64,000 bases of DNA from assembly GCF_963678635.1 (NCBI RefSeq), contig NC_087067.1, positions 48,839,618-48,903,617 of the forward strand, written 5' to 3'. The position numbers were made by a program, and so were the translations under genes. Origin of the DNA: Symsagittifera roscoffensis. Its lineage: Eukaryota; Xenacoelomorpha; Acoela; Convolutidae. Of the stretch, positions 43,900-56,920 are shown in pieces (the first letter of the stretch is position 1; each line of letters begins with the position of its first letter). Below the pieces are notes generated by a model. It had not been told where the DNA came from. It saw nothing but the letters and a program-made list of their open reading frames with translations, and ran no database searches.

Positions 43900-44640
43900 G
43901 CACCAATAGGACAACAAGTAAAGATGTTTAACAAGTGCGGGCGCCTCCCTCTCACGTGAAAGAAAAGGCATATCCAAAACAAGTAGCCCAAGAAAGCAAT
44001 GTCGAGGGATATGGCGAGCTGAAAATCCGAATGGACGAGACTATCTTTGCGGCATACGAGAATGTAGAGATGAGGAAAGCCAAGATTTTAGTAGCTGCGA
44101 ACTCGGACTTTGCGTACCCTACTAAGTCCTTATTTTGGCCTGGCTTGATAATGCTGGCGGCAATCGACCTGGACCTGATGCAGTCTGTATCAGTGGCGAA
44201 CGGGGTCTAACGACAAACTGAAAAGAACCCGATTACGCATTGTAGGGGTTTTCTGAGCAGATTCAGAGAACCTACAACGGCGGAAGATGCAGTAAGGCCA
44301 GCAATAAAAAATATTCTAGAGTCAATGGGCGAGATAATGGATGCGTTTAAAGAAGGAGCAGTAGTAGATACTAATGACAACAGCTGCTTGTTTAGTTGTT
44401 TTATGAATTGGAAACCGGGCTTGTTTTTGCTTAACATTATGAAACACGGTTCCCAGTTGACACTTATTTTAAATATGTCGTTTTAAATTCAAGTTATTGG
44501 TCGATCGTTTTACAGGGAGTCAGAGGGAACTGGAGTGATTGCTGGGGCGATGGATTAGATTGTGTTGCCTTGGGCAGTTCGTTTGTTGGCGGTGATGTTT
44601 CTTCTTGAGTTTTGATGGGGGATGTGCTTGTTGGTCATTT
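43900..44640 (+). pseudogene. Gag-like tail, repeat after Penelope copy 1
   Basis: It repeats 39935-40690, beginning agagcaccaataggac directly after gacgtatt. About 470 bp present in the other tails (39464-39934) are missing. The frame 43935-44210 is the 95-codon segment. It ends with ggtcatttcag and continues into the next repeat block without a Penelope insertion, giving an empty-site comparison. Confidence 0.7.
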
Positions 44641-46842
44641 CAGTCAAAAGAAGCGCGGCTTAGAATAAGTATCTGATAGACTCGTAGCCTGATATCAGAT
44701 CAATCTGATTGAGGTTCTTTCAACTCCAGTTTCTTCTCTGCATTTGTTAGTTTTCTCAATTTGGTTGGCTTGATTCCGAACAATCTGACTTTTTTCTTCT
44801 ATCCACGTTGTACTTTAATCTTCCGTATCTAGAAAATTCCTAGAATTTTGACTGAAATATGTGATGAAGGGACTCCTGACTGTAACCTCGGTTACTATGA
44901 TACTTTAGACGGCTAATTGTTTAGACTTTACCAGTCTGTAATTTGAACTAATTTTGTCTCTGTATTGATGCTGCGGCTAATTTTTTTTCAATAAAGGAAG
45001 TCTTCTCTCTTTTCTTTGATGATTATTCGTGGTAACCGATTTATTTGCATTCATAAGCGTATTCATAAAATATGCTATTTATAAGCGTATTCACGTATTC
45101 ATAAGCGTATTAGCTCATTAGCCTATTCATGAGACTTGCACATGCTCTTCGGTTGTGCATGTTTATTCAATGTAGCAGATTGGGAACACTTCTTTCACTT
45201 TCCGGTTACCTTTATTATACGGTTTGGGTTTTTTTCATGCTCTCTGATAACGTTTCTAAAGTTAATGTTTGTTTTCCTTGTAATCATTCAACTGAATTTT
45301 TCAGAGCATGCCCGTTGTTTACTCTGATCTCTCAAGCAGCTTCATCGAGACCAGTTTTACTTAGAGGTACGCTTAATTTACTCAGTTTTTTGCAGTGAAA
45401 GAAATGTCAATCTGCGCATGTCGAAGGGCCTGGAAAACAAACCTTTCATGAATCACATGTCTTTGTAGACTTCAATATAACTTAATTTCATGCTCTAAAT
45501 CTGGTAAAATTAAGAAATATTCTTAGGTGGGAAGGAATACGAGTAAAAAAACACTTTATTTGCAATACACAAGTATTGCAAATAAGTGTATGTCAAATGT
45601 GTATGTCAAATGATTTCTATCAATTCATAAAAAGATTCTAACATCATTAGATACGCATAGTTACAATAAACAAAACAAAATCTATTACAATTATTGATGA
45701 TTACTTTTCACCTGAGAGCTTCAAGGTGGTTTATATATAAATGTTCTTAAATAAACTTGAAGCTTTTCCATGAAACTCTACCATGAGTTGCCACAGAGGG
45801 GTCTTCTTTAAATAATAACAATTAATAATTCTTGAATTTTTATCCTTGCTTTTCTGTATGTTAGTATGTCTTTAAAGTTGACTTTGTCATCTGTTAGTTT
45901 GTTCCAAATTACCACGGACTTTTTAAAGAAGGAATTTTCTATGTATTGCCCATTTTATCTGAGAGGACACCGGAAGAAACAACAATACACGTCCTGTAGT
46001 ACCCGAGACACCGACATAAACATTATGTGCCACAATCAATAAACCTTCCTCATAGAATATCATTACTGCATAGATTGTACACTTTCAGTATTTCTCTGTT
46101 CTTTGTACCGATGGTTAACTCAAAACCCTTCGCTTGATTATATCTGTCGCCGAAATATAATTTTTTGTTTGTTGTGTTAATATCTATTTGGTGGTTATCA
46201 TACTTAATGTTATTATAGGCTGGCAATAATTGATGTTGTATTTTCCAAAAGTGACATAGTATTTTATAGTCTAGGAACATTGTTACTGGCAATATATTCT
46301 GTTTTTCCAGAGATATCATTAAGTTAGCGGATATTCCTTTTAAAAGAATTGCTGGGTAATGTAAATGACTAATTACCAGTGCATTCATTATCAAGAATCT
46401 TGTTTTTAGTGGCAATGGCGTTTTGATTGATTGAAGTGTTTTTATTCCGCAAGCCATTTTCCTGAGAATTTTTTTGATTTCATCTTGGAATGTTAGAAAC
46501 TGATATCGAACTACTCCTAGGTATTTAACATTGGTTTTTTCCTCAATTATTTTTATCATCTAGAGTTATAGTATAATTTTCATCCTTTTTCCTTGAATGT
46601 TTTTTGCTGAAAACGTTGAGTTCTGTTTTTTTTTTGCATTCAGTGATCTAGAACGGGACATCATAGCATTACCATGCTCAGCTGGTGGTGTAGGTCTGAT
46701 AAATCCAACAGAATGTGCGTCTCGTTTCTATGAAAACTCGGTCAAGCTGACAAACAAACTGAAAAACGCAATTATTGCTAAACAAGATCTTATTGACTAC
46801 ACGAATAGAACTGGACGAGCAGAAATTTCAGGATCGAACGTT
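44641..46842. repeat. Composite repeat unit B1
   Basis: It matches 46880-48878 (B2) and 58155-60200 (B3). It contains AT-rich non-coding sequence, a minisatellite of ttcataagcgtat words (about 45048-45130), an 89-codon frame (45129-45398) of unknown meaning that is copied in B2, a 16-bp-arm palindrome (about 45555-45595), a minus-strand LINE fragment and the beginning of a plus-strand endonuclease-like frame. It ends abruptly at ggatcgaac. Confidence 0.75.
46050..46559 (-). pseudogene. LINE RT thumb/C-terminal fragment, unit B1
   Basis: An uninterrupted 169-codon frame: NVKYLGVV, then LTFQDEIKKILRKMACGIKTL, LPLKTRFLIMNALVISHLHYP, and later MFLDYKILCHFWKIQHQLLPAY. This is the region just after the RT palm in jockey/CR1-like LINEs. 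The palm and endonuclease are missing, and a short internal stretch appears deleted after LEKQ. Five copies exist in the window. Confidence 0.7.
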
Positions 46843-46851
46843 TCTTCTTGA
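46640..46851 (+). pseudogene. Truncated endonuclease-type retroelement domain, unit B1
   Basis: It follows a TTTTTTTTTGCATTCAG tract and reads SDLERDIIALPCSAGG, GLINPTECASRFYEN and so on, then is cut at 46842, where unit B2 sequence begins. Complete versions are at 60185 and 62140. Confidence 0.6.
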
Positions 46852-48878
46852 GTTGTGATGGGGGATGTGCTTGTTGGTCATTTCAGTCAAAAGAAGCGCA
46901 GCTTAGTATAAGTATCTGATAGAATCGTAGCCTGATATGAAATCAATCTGATTGAGGTTATTTCAACTCCAGTTTCTTCTCGGCATTTGTTAGTTTTCTC
47001 AATTTGGTTGGCTTGATTCCGAACAATCTGACTTTTTTCTTCTATCCACGTTGTACTTTAATCTTCCGTATCTAGAAAATTCCTAGAATTTTGACTGAAA
47101 TATGTGATGAAGGGAATCCTGGCTGTAACCTCGGTTACTATGATACTTTAGACGGCTAATTGTTTAGACTTTACCAGTCTGTAATTTGAACTAATTTTGT
47201 CTCTGTATTGATGCTGCGGCTGATTTTTTTTCAATAAAGGAAATCTTCTCTCTTTTCTTTGATGATTATTCGTGGTAACCGATTTATTTGCATTCATAAG
47301 CGTATTCATAAAATATGCTATTTATAAGCGTATTCACGTATTCATAAGCGTATTAGCTCATTAGCCTATTCATGAGACTTGCACATGCTCTTCGGTTGTG
47401 CATGTTTATTCAATGTAGCAGATTGGGAACACTTCTTTCACTTTCCGGTTACCTTTATTATACGGTTTGGGTTTTTTTCATGCTCTCTGATAACGTTTCT
47501 AAAGTTAATGTTTGTTTTCCTTGTAATCATTCAACTGAATTTTTCAGAGCATGCCCGTTGTTTACTCTGATCTCTCAAGCAGCTTCATCGAGACCAGTTT
47601 TACTTAGAGGTACGCTTAATTTACTCAGTTTTTTGCAGTGAAAGAAATGTCAATCTGCGCATGTCGAAGGGCCTGGAAAACAAACCTTTCATGAATCACA
47701 TGTCTTTGTAGACTTCAATATAACTTAATTTCATGCTCTAAATCTGGTAAAATTAAGAAATATTCTTAGGTGGGAAGGAATACGAGTAAAAAAACACTTT
47801 ATTTGCAATACACAAGTATTGCAAATAAGTGTATGTCAAATGTGTATGTCAAATGATTTCTATCAATTCATAAAAAGATTCTAACATCATTAGATACGCA
47901 TAGTTACAATAAACAAAACAAAATCTATTACAATTATTGATGATTACTTTTCACCTGAGAGCTTCAAGGTGGTTTATATATAAATGTTCTTAAATAAACT
48001 TGAAGCTTTTCCATGAAACTCTACCATGAGTTGCCACAGAGGGGTCTTCTTTAAATAATAACAATTAATAATTCTTGAATTTTTATCCTTGCTTTTCTGT
48101 ATGTTAGTATGTCTTTAAAGTTGACTTTGTCATCTGTTAGTTTGTTCCAAATTACCACGGACTTTTTAAAGAAGGAATTTTCTATGTATTGCCCATTTTA
48201 TCTGAGAGGACACCGGAAGAAACAACAATACACGTCCTGTAGTACCCGAGACACCGACATAAACATTATGTGCCACAATCAATAAACATTCCTCATACAA
48301 TATCATTCCAGCATAGATTGTACACTTTCAGTATTTCTGTTCTTTATACCGATGGTTAACTCAAAACCCTTCGCTTGATTGTATCTGTCGCCGAAATAGA
48401 ATTTTTTGTTTCTTGTGTTAATATCTATTTGGTGGTTATCATACTTAATGTTATTATAGGCTGGCAATAATTGATGTTGTATTTTCCAAAAGTGACATAG
48501 TATTTTATAGTCCTGGAACATTGTTACTGGCAATATATTCTGTTTTTCCAAAGATATCGTTAAGTTAGCGGATATTGTAGGGTAATGTAAATGACTAATT
48601 ACCAGTGCATTCATTATCAAGAATCTTGTTTTTAGTGGCAATGGCTTTTTGATTGATTGAAGTGTTTTTATTCCGCATGCCATTTTCCTGAGAATTTTTT
48701 TGATTTCATCTTGGAATGTTAGAAACTGATCTCGAACTACTCCTAGGTATTTAACATTGGTTTTTTCCTCAATTATTTTTATCATCTAGAGTTATAGTAT
48801 ACTTTTCATCCTTTTTCCTTGAATATTTTTTGCTGAAAACGTTGAGTTCTGTTTTTTTTTGCATTCAGTGATCTAGAA
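46843..48878. repeat. Composite repeat unit B2
   Basis: It starts with gtttcttcttgag joined directly to the cut end of B1 and follows B1 at a constant shift of 2243. It ends at the first ctagaa of the gatctagaagatctgatgg join, where integrase sequence of the second 8-kb block begins. Its content parallels B1. Confidence 0.8.
48303..48785 (-). pseudogene. LINE RT thumb/C-terminal fragment, unit B2
   Basis: Same fragment as at 46050-46559, with an in-frame deletion (the ILLKGIS part is lost, giving HYPTISANL) and a changed C-terminus. Confidence 0.7.
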
Positions 48879-48931
48879 GATCTGATGGAAGCTTATAACA
48901 GCACGCAGCACTCCACCACGGGAATTAATCC

Positions 48932-49327
48932 ATGTTGAATGGACACGAAAAGTCTTTGCCTTTGACTTTCTTTTACCCAGAGTCTGAAGGAAAAAAAACA
49001 TCACCACTAGTTTATGTAAGGGATGTGATTAGACGTCAACAAGAAATGAATGACTTGTGCAGACAAAATACACAGCAAGCACAGACAAGGCAGAGGAAAA
49101 AGTTTGATAAGAAGGCAGCTCGTGCAAAAGCTTACTAAGTAGGAGACTACGCATGGGTATTCCATAAGGTTATACCACCTAAAGGAACCAAGAATCTCCT
49201 AAAGAAGTGGAGGGGACCGTTCATGATAACGGAAGTGCACCAGGAGGGACGTTTTTACAGACTGAGTTCCGGCCGAGCCGCTCACTCTGGAAACATTAGG
49301 TCACAAAACCCATAAAAAAGGACTGGT
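48932..49327 (+). pseudogene. Integrase C-terminal part, copy 2
   Basis: Repeats 35891-36286, including the TAA after RAKAY and the GPY/F-like LLKKWRGPFMI. The catalytic core is absent because the block starts at the end of the core. Confidence 0.75.
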
Positions 49328-49872
49328 GCATACCTCAAGACATGGAAGAGGGCGATTATCTGATGATGGACCCTCCTGCGAGGTGAACGAAAAAGGCACC
49401 AGGGAAAAGAATGATGAGAATGAATCTCTAGAAGAATGAACAAGTCCACCACTGGACCCGGATCCCAACGACATAGTTGAAGCAGATGAAGAAACCTTAC
49501 CCTACGCAGAAGAGGGCGGGCAAGACCTCGAACAGATGGAAGTTCCCAGGAACTTGGAACCAGACCTACCGTTTGCGATACAGACACGTCAGAGTGACAG
49601 GACGAGACTCGCGAATAGATACAACTCTTCCGGAGATGACTTCGTAGTAGATAGGATAGACCTGAAGAAGATGGAAAGATTAGTGGGTCTGGAGGAAATA
49701 ACCGCGTCACAGGACATAGACCTAGTCGATGACCAACACGAGGAGTGGGTCGATGACCGATCTAAGCCCGAGGTAGAATTCGACGTCGAGCAGCCTCAAT
49801 CGTACAAACAAGAATTGACGAACCTGCGCGTCTTGGAGTGGCTGAACGAAATGCCATCGGACCCAAAAGAGA

Positions 49873-50299
49873 CCACGATTTTGTACTTTAAAATAAGACA
49901 TGTGCGCTAGCGATCACAGCGGACATGAGTTTAAGGACAGCGTTAGCAGCAGATTTTAAGAGAGAATATAAAAACATAGAACTCCTGTGGAAGCAAAGAC
50001 CAGGAATAGGAGGTGTAGCAGCCTTGCCTCCGGCGGCCTCGCAAATACCACGAAAGTATCTATGCTTTTTGGTGACGAGGGCGACGGAGAAGCAGCATGT
50101 GGACCCTCATGAGTTGGTCTTGTCGAGACTGAGAGACTTCCTTGTGGAGAGGGCTGTGATGGAGCTCTCGCATCCAGTATAGGACCCAAACCGAGGACGA
50201 CTGCATCCACGGGAGTTGTATGCACTGATACACGTAATCTTTTCTGATACTAACATACAGGTGTACTTACATAAAAAATTCTATTTGAGTATAGGCTGA
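49873..50299 (+). pseudogene. Macrodomain (OARD1/TARG1-like), copy 2
   Basis: Better preserved than copy 1. The frame 49925-50182 runs unbroken from MSLRTALAADFKRE to VMELSHPV; only the shared TAG at 50180 separates it from the terminal strand-helix-strand that ends at TGA 50297-50299. The frameshift before CALAITADM is shared. Confidence 0.65.
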
Positions 50300-50648
50300 G
50301 TTTAGGTTGAATGTAGAATGTGTTATGTTATATGTGATATCTTGTGTCTTATTAGGACCTTGCGTGTGGAAGGGTTAGTTACCACGGAAGACCGAACAAT
50401 AATCTTAGGAATAGATCAAAAGTTTGGATTGTCCATTCTCAGGTCGAATTCCAAAGTTTTGGCAATGAACTGATTTTAATATACTTCAAGATCAAAATCA
50501 TTTTATCTGACTGTTTCAAATTAATTTTAACGGGAATCTGGAGTAATGTTGACAAATGTGATACTCGTGACCTCTTTTCTAGATCCTCCTTTTAATTATT
50601 CATCAGATTTCAATTGCGCAAACTGTTAATCAAACCGAATCAAACGAA

Positions 50649-53600
50649 ATGGATAACTTCAACTTGAACGAGCTGATGGACCTAGCGGAGGCTTAAGTAG
50701 GACCGATGATAGATGCGATCTAACGTCGGCTAATGGATTGAGACTTCGCTCTGGAGGACCAAGAGGTAGTCATGTTGCTGGTCGCCTTGATAAAAATCTT
50801 AGGGCACGACAACCGTGGGGCCCCTCCCACGGAAGTCTTATTGATGGCCGCATATGGACAACAGGGAGTACTAGACCGCCCAAACATGAGGGTTATGAGG
50901 TGAAGAAACGGGGCTCTCTCAGGAAGTAACTTGGCGAACGAGCCTGGACTGCTAAGTTCCAGGACCTACCAACCAGGTGAGATGCCTCTCCCGGCCAAGC
51001 CTAGGCCTGGATTGAGAAGGATGCATTAAGAAATGAATAGCGAGGCAGCCTCGTCTAGTTCACAACTGAAAACAGCTGTGCCACCGAAACGGGCGAAAGT
51101 AGAAGGGGAAGTCCAGACGAATGAGACGATGCAAGATCTGAATGAAGCGAAAAAAGAACTGGAGCGAGTGACCAAAACATTGCTCAGTATTGAAGAGGAC
51201 AGAGACATGTGGAAGATACTGTTCGAGGATTGCAATGTGAAACAGGGGGAGGAATTAGAAAGCTTGAGGCGAGAATATAAGGAGCAGTGGAAAGAACGAT
51301 ACCCGCAAGGGATGTTCCTCGTGGGCAGTCCCCGATGGAGCTTCTAATGCCTCGCGAACTAAGCCAAACATCAGAGGTAAAAATTCCGACAGCAGCAGCC
51401 AGAGTAACAATCCCGGACCCGGGTGACACCGTAGGTGATCCAGTCGTGGAGCAGACTCTGCAGAAGTTGATAGAAACAGCTGGACGACTGGTGGCCAACA
51501 AGGGTATGCCAGGTTCCGGGGTGACTGCACCCTATGGAACGATCGAAGATACAAACAGAGTGGAGCTCTCCATGGAAACAATGAAGAGAACAAGAGCTGT
51601 TGACTCGACAAAACCAACAGTGACCTCAAAAGTACCTGACAGGAAGATAAGGGAATTGACTTTGATGAAAATGTCTCGCATAATTGACGTAGAGAGGAAC
51701 AGCTAGATTAAGAAAAACTTCACAGGAAATCCAGATACGGACATGCGAATATGTTTCAACCGATGGACGTAGAGTTTAGCAATGAACATGCAGCAACCGC
51801 CGCTCGGGACGTCACATTTGATATGGGCGATAGTCTGGTGAGAGTTCTGCAGAGCTTAAGAACCTCATGGTTCACTACGGTGACGGCCTTTGGAGGCGCG
51901 ACAATAGCCTAATTTTATCGGATGGCGTAATTGATGAACCCAGGAAGAATCCCAGACATTCTGATCCTAATAGGCCCAAACAATGTGTCCAGGAGTTTGG
52001 ATGAGGAAGAAGCACAATGAAAATCGATGATGGTATGCTTTTTTAACCCTCTATGGCAGAAGTTTAAGTGCGCGGTACTGACCGTCTGCACCATAACGAC
52101 AAATACGAGAACGCTATCGTCGACAGGAAGAAGGCACAATGAAGGGGTCATCAGATGGAATAACATTTTGCGAAATCTGGCGAGTCGCAATGCTGGACGA
52201 ATGATTCTGATGAATTTAGAAAATGAGCTGAGAGCTATGGATGAAGTAGACTCACCACTGATGGAATACATTTTGACATTATGGAAGAACACGCCTGGAT
52301 GAATCGTGTCTTCCGTGAGCCATTAGATGAATTGGAGGTCGAACTCTTTGATACAGGATTGCTGCGAAGGGAAGAAACCACGAATGAACCGGCGCTATCA
52401 ACATTCGTGCCTCCTAATCTAGAGAAACGTCTGGGATCAGTCCCAGCAGTACCCAGGTGCCAGAGAGCTCCAGCGATCCGGGGCAGTGACTGACGTATTA
52501 GACCGAATGGGTAAAGCGCCAGCAAGGAGGACCAGTCATCTGCGACGGAGATTAAGACCTGTCAACTCAACAGTTGACACGACCACAGACACCTCGAGAT
52601 CGGAAACGACAAGTACGAGAAGAGAGGAACGACGTCCAGACAGATTTTTTTCTTGTGGTCGAGACCCATATCTTTCCCCTGGCATGACTATAAGCAAGAC
52701 CTGATGAAGTTGAATCTTCGAACGGTGAAATTTGCAGCCATTGCGATGAGGATGCTGAATGGGGCGAAGCTCTCCGTGAACGGACTATATTCGATTGTCG
52801 AAGTGGACTGGTTGAGAGCAGCCGGAATCAATTTTTAGCTCGATCTAGGCCTTACGATTCGCTGACCTGAAATAACACCATGAGTCCAGTAAATGCCAGA
52901 CCTTTGCAGGACGTAAGAATGAGCCTTGGCGAAGGAAACTGAGAAGAAAAGGCAGAAAGATTTCTGACGACTAGAGCACCAATAGGACAACAAGTAAAGA
53001 TGTTTAAACAAGTGCGGGCGCCTCCCTCTCACGTGAAAGAAAGGGCATATCTAAAACAAGTAGCCCAAGAAAGCAATGTCGAGGGATATGGCGAGCTGAA
53101 AATCCGAATGGACGAGACTATCTTTGCGGCATACGAGAATGTAGAGATGAGGAAAGCCAAGATTTTTGTAGCTGCGAACTCGGACTTTGCGTACCCTACT
53201 AAGTCCTTATTTTGGCCTGGCTTGATAATGCTGGCGGCAATCGACCTGGACCTGATGCAGTCTGTATCAGTGGCGAACGGGGTCTAACGACAAACTGAAA
53301 AGAACCCGATTACGCATTGTAGGGGTTTTCTGAGCAGATTCAGAGAACCTACAACAGCGGAAGATGCAGTAAGGCCAGCAATAAAAGATATTCTAGAGTC
53401 AATGGGCGAGATAATGGATACGTTTAAAGAAGGAGCAGTAGTAGATACTAATGACAACAGCTGCTTGTTTAGTTGTTTTATGAATTGGCTTGTTTTTGCT
53501 TAACATTATGAAACACGGTTCCCATATGACACTTATTTTAAATATGTCGTTTTAAATTCAAGTTATTGGTCGATCGTTTTTCAGGGAAACAGAGGGAACT

Positions 53601-53718
53601 GGAGTGATTGCTGGGGCAATGGATTAGTGTGTGTTGCATTGGGCAGTACGTTTGTTCGTTTGTTGGCGGTGATATTTCTTCTTGAGTTGTGATGGGGGAT
53701 GTGCTTGTTGGTCATTTT
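50649..53718 (+). pseudogene. Gag-like frame with SGNH-like domain, copy 2
   Basis: Repeats 37611-40690. The SGNH-like blocks are at about 51808-52293. The stop at 38905 of copy 1 is a Gly codon here (NPGRIPD), while copy 2 has its own stop where copy 1 keeps Trp in EEEAQW (about 52018). Both share the two earlier TAA stops and the frameshift before the DGIH block. The 95-codon tail frame is 53000-53287. Confidence 0.6.
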
Positions 53719-53803
53719 TTTTGAATAGAGCCAAGGAATTTTTTATTTATAGAGCCAAGGAAAAGAAGCGCATATAAGAAATTTAAAATGTTAATTCAAC
53801 CGT

Positions 53804-53828
53804 TTTCGCACATTCTGTGCATCATCAG
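53804..53828 (-). ncRNA. Hammerhead-ribozyme-like core, copy 2
   Basis: Identical core to 40774-40798 (CTGATGA, GCAC/GTGC stem, GAAA). The following strand reads GGTTGAATTAAC, which allows a three-pair stem III. Confidence 0.6.
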
Positions 53829-54937
53829 GATTAAAATTTTTTAACGATCAAAGGTCTGAAAAAATGAGAAACGCTTCTAAAAAGGCTCTAAAACTTTTTA
53901 ACCAATCAAATTTGAACAACTGTTTTTACATAATATAATTACGTCATCATGAATAACATTTTCCTGTAAATTTCTGAGATTTTTTAGTTTTTTGTTCTTT
54001 CTGGTTATAAATTTTCGATTTGGGAACCTTTTTGATTCTGACATGTCAATTTATTAACTTTTAGCCATGTTATACATAGACTATAATTTTAGTGTTAATT
54101 CCCGGCTCCTGAATTCATCGAGTGTGTTAATCTTCGGCCTCTCATCCAAATATACAAAGCCTCTAGTGTCAGTAGCTTATGAGTGTTGGCTGTTTGGTCT
54201 ATAAACTCTGACTTCAGCTCAGCAGTACCGCCTACCTCCTTATTACATTCTAACAAGTGTTGTCCTACTGGGGAGTCCCCTTTGCGGTGTTCATCGACCC
54301 TCTTGGCTTAATGTTGGACTGTCTGACCGACATAGGTGGTGTTACAACCACTACATGTAAGCTTGTACACCACTTTGGATCTCAGTTCACGAGCAAAGGA
54401 AGTTTTGAGGGATGGCAGGTATGTTTTCAATTTTCTTGTTGTAAAAATTATTCGTGCCCCGGATATTAGTTGAACCTTTGCAGCTAACAGTTGAGATGGA
54501 TTGCTTCGATATTGCATTGTAAGAAGGGGTGGTGAGTCTTTCAACCATTTATCATTTCTCGGTTCTGATGCCTTCACTTTTAAATTTTTCGTTCCCTCAA
54601 TGATCTTGTTAAGAGTTTCAAACACTACCCTGTCAGACCAATTTTTGGATATTGATTTTTAATCCATTGTTTCCTATTTTTTTCCAATGCCTGGTCAAAT
54701 TACTCCCAAGTTGAGGTACTTCTGAAAACCCTATGAAACGTCGCTTCAATAACGTTTCTTTTGTACTGCAAAAGTGCGCAGCCTCTGAAATTTTGAATGG
54801 TGCCAGTATCAGTGGGTTTTTGGTACCAACCACATGTGACATTTTTTTGCTGAATCCACGTTGACATTTTAGTCCAAAAAGGCCAAATTACCGTTACTAT
54901 CGAGTTCTTCTATGGTGAACTGCAAGTTTGGACGCAA

Positions 54938-55384
54938 CTAATTGGCAGACCCGAGAACTACCCCAGGATCGCCCTTGACCGTTCTAACTATGTCGTCCAC
55001 ATATCTTAGAAAAACTTTAACACCATTCACAGTCCGATCTGCTTCCTGTTGTTTTTTGCAAGTCATGCAAAACCATACTGTTTCAGCGATGTCTGCGTAT
55101 TCGGATTCCGATATGTTACCACACTCTAAGTGGTACCAATTCAAAAAAGCTTCGCATTCTACTACTTTTGTCCAATATGTCACCTTTTTCTGACATCTAG
55201 GGCACATTTCCTTGTTACCCTCACTTAGGACAGTCAATTTTGGTACTTCTTTCATTAATGCAGGTTCGTATTCTTTGAGCCACAAATTAGCCAATATTAC
55301 TGCAAGGGAGGCGCCCATTGCTAAACCAGCTTTTTGTACATACCACAAACCATTGCATTTAAAGTGTACCTTACTCACTGCCAT
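54938..55384 (-). pseudogene. Penelope RT motifs B-C with PHD insert, copy 2
   Basis: A 148-codon frame with GLAMGASLAVILANLW, CPRC, VVECEAF, WYHLEC, WFCMTC and RYVDDIVRTVKGDP in a single frame. It proves that the PHD-like segment is part of the RT protein and not a separate insertion in another frame. Confidence 0.8.
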
Positions 55385-56920
55385 ATTCAGTAGTTTTTCA
55401 TAGTCTTGTGAGATATTTCCGGAGGGTTGACTTGCTCATAAAATCCCCTCAGGGCTTTTTCAACCGCTTCCTTGAGCGGGACATTAGTGTACAAAATTTT
55501 ACATCAAGGGAGATTATACTCTCGTCAGAGTCCAACTCAGTTTTCTCCAAGATCTCCCTGGCGATTATAGTGTTCGTTTCTATGTTTGCCCCCTCAATTT
55601 CATCAAAGTACTTTGCCAATGTTTTATTTAGGTTGTCATATGAGCTACCAGGTAAAGAAAGGACGGGACGAAGTGGTGTGCCTTGTTTGTGTATTTTGCT
55701 AATCCATACAGTCTAGCCGGCTGCGCTCCCGTTGATCTCAACCTATTATACATCGCTTCGATAATCTCGTCCTTCTTTTTCATGGCGAGTGATTCTTTGT
55801 TAATGTCTTTTTCAATTTTCATAATCACGCTGTCTGTCAGATTCTTCCTCTCACTAAATTTTTCTGCCTGTAATAAGTCTTTCAGTTTTTTCCTCATACG
55901 TCTCCTTTTTAATTACACAAAAACCCACCCCCTTATCAAATGGCACTGCCAGAAGACCGTTGTCCTTCAAATATTTTCTGGTTTTTTCAACACCTTTGTC
56001 AGAGGGGGTCTGTTTTACATTCTTAGCATATCTCTTTGCAGCTGCTTCAATCTCACATAATTTGTCTCCGGGTATTCTATTTAACTTCAGTTCAGACAAA
56101 AAACTGTCAATGTCAGCAAGGAAGTGAATTTCATTAAATTTGTCTGGTACCGGATGTTTTGGTCCAAACTTAAGACTTCCCGCACCCAACGCGGCAAAAT
56201 CAGTTCATCTAAAATTCTAACTGCCCTTTCATCCAAATTTTTAATGGTCTATCCTGTCTTTCCGAAAATTTTTCAAGCTTTCTCTTGTGTCGGCTTATCA
56301 GGTAATTGACACTACACCTTGCTTGCCGGTTCAGATAGAATATTACCGAAGGCCACCACTTCTGATCTATAACACTTCTCACTACCTCTCTTGCTTTTAC
56401 TAGGTTACCCGATGCCTTGGCCCTATCCGCATTTGCCTGGCTTAGCTCGGATCTCAAGAGTCTCAGTTGGAAGCTGTGCACCGCTTGATCCGAAAAAAAA
56501 ACACCGTTATCAGGCACGCGAAACCGTAAAAAGTCTGATATAATGTCGTTATCGAGACATTTTCTCAGAAATTTAATTCTCAGGAAACTGCTATTAAATT
56601 TTTTAAAATGTTTTAAGTAACCTAATACAAGTTTCCAAGTGAGTTTTCTTTTCAGGATCATTCTAAGGAGTTGTGGCGGCAGCAAAATTGCGGTCATCTT
56701 TTCTTTGCAGGCCACGAGCACTTAAACTCATGTGGCACTCAGCAAAGAAAAAACAGCCACAACAAAATCTTACCCCTTATTGGTCGTTCGGTTCCGGCTG
56801 CAGGTCGCCAGCCAACAGCTCCGCTCTCCACGCCTTTGCCCTGCGGCGTTCCTGCGATGGTTTCTTGGTCTGGGCCCGTATCCCTGAGAAACAACCAACA
56901 ATGACCAAGTGTAGTGACCG

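Larger units (their letters stand above)
53719..56918 (-). mobile_element. Penelope-like element, copy 2
   Basis: Same order as copy 1. The N-terminal frame 56209-56721 is intact for 170 codons. The frame 54938-55384 runs from motif B through the PHD finger and motif C (YVDD, 54992-55003) without a stop. GIY-YIG lies at about 54320-54375. Frameshifts near 56215, 56175 and motif A are shared with copy 1. The fourth PHD ligand is replaced by Phe. Confidence 0.85.

Noticed and set aside
45129-45398. 89-codon frame conserved in units B1 and B2, partly B3
   Set aside because: Conservation is explained by recent duplication. It has no recognisable domain, so I did not call it a gene.
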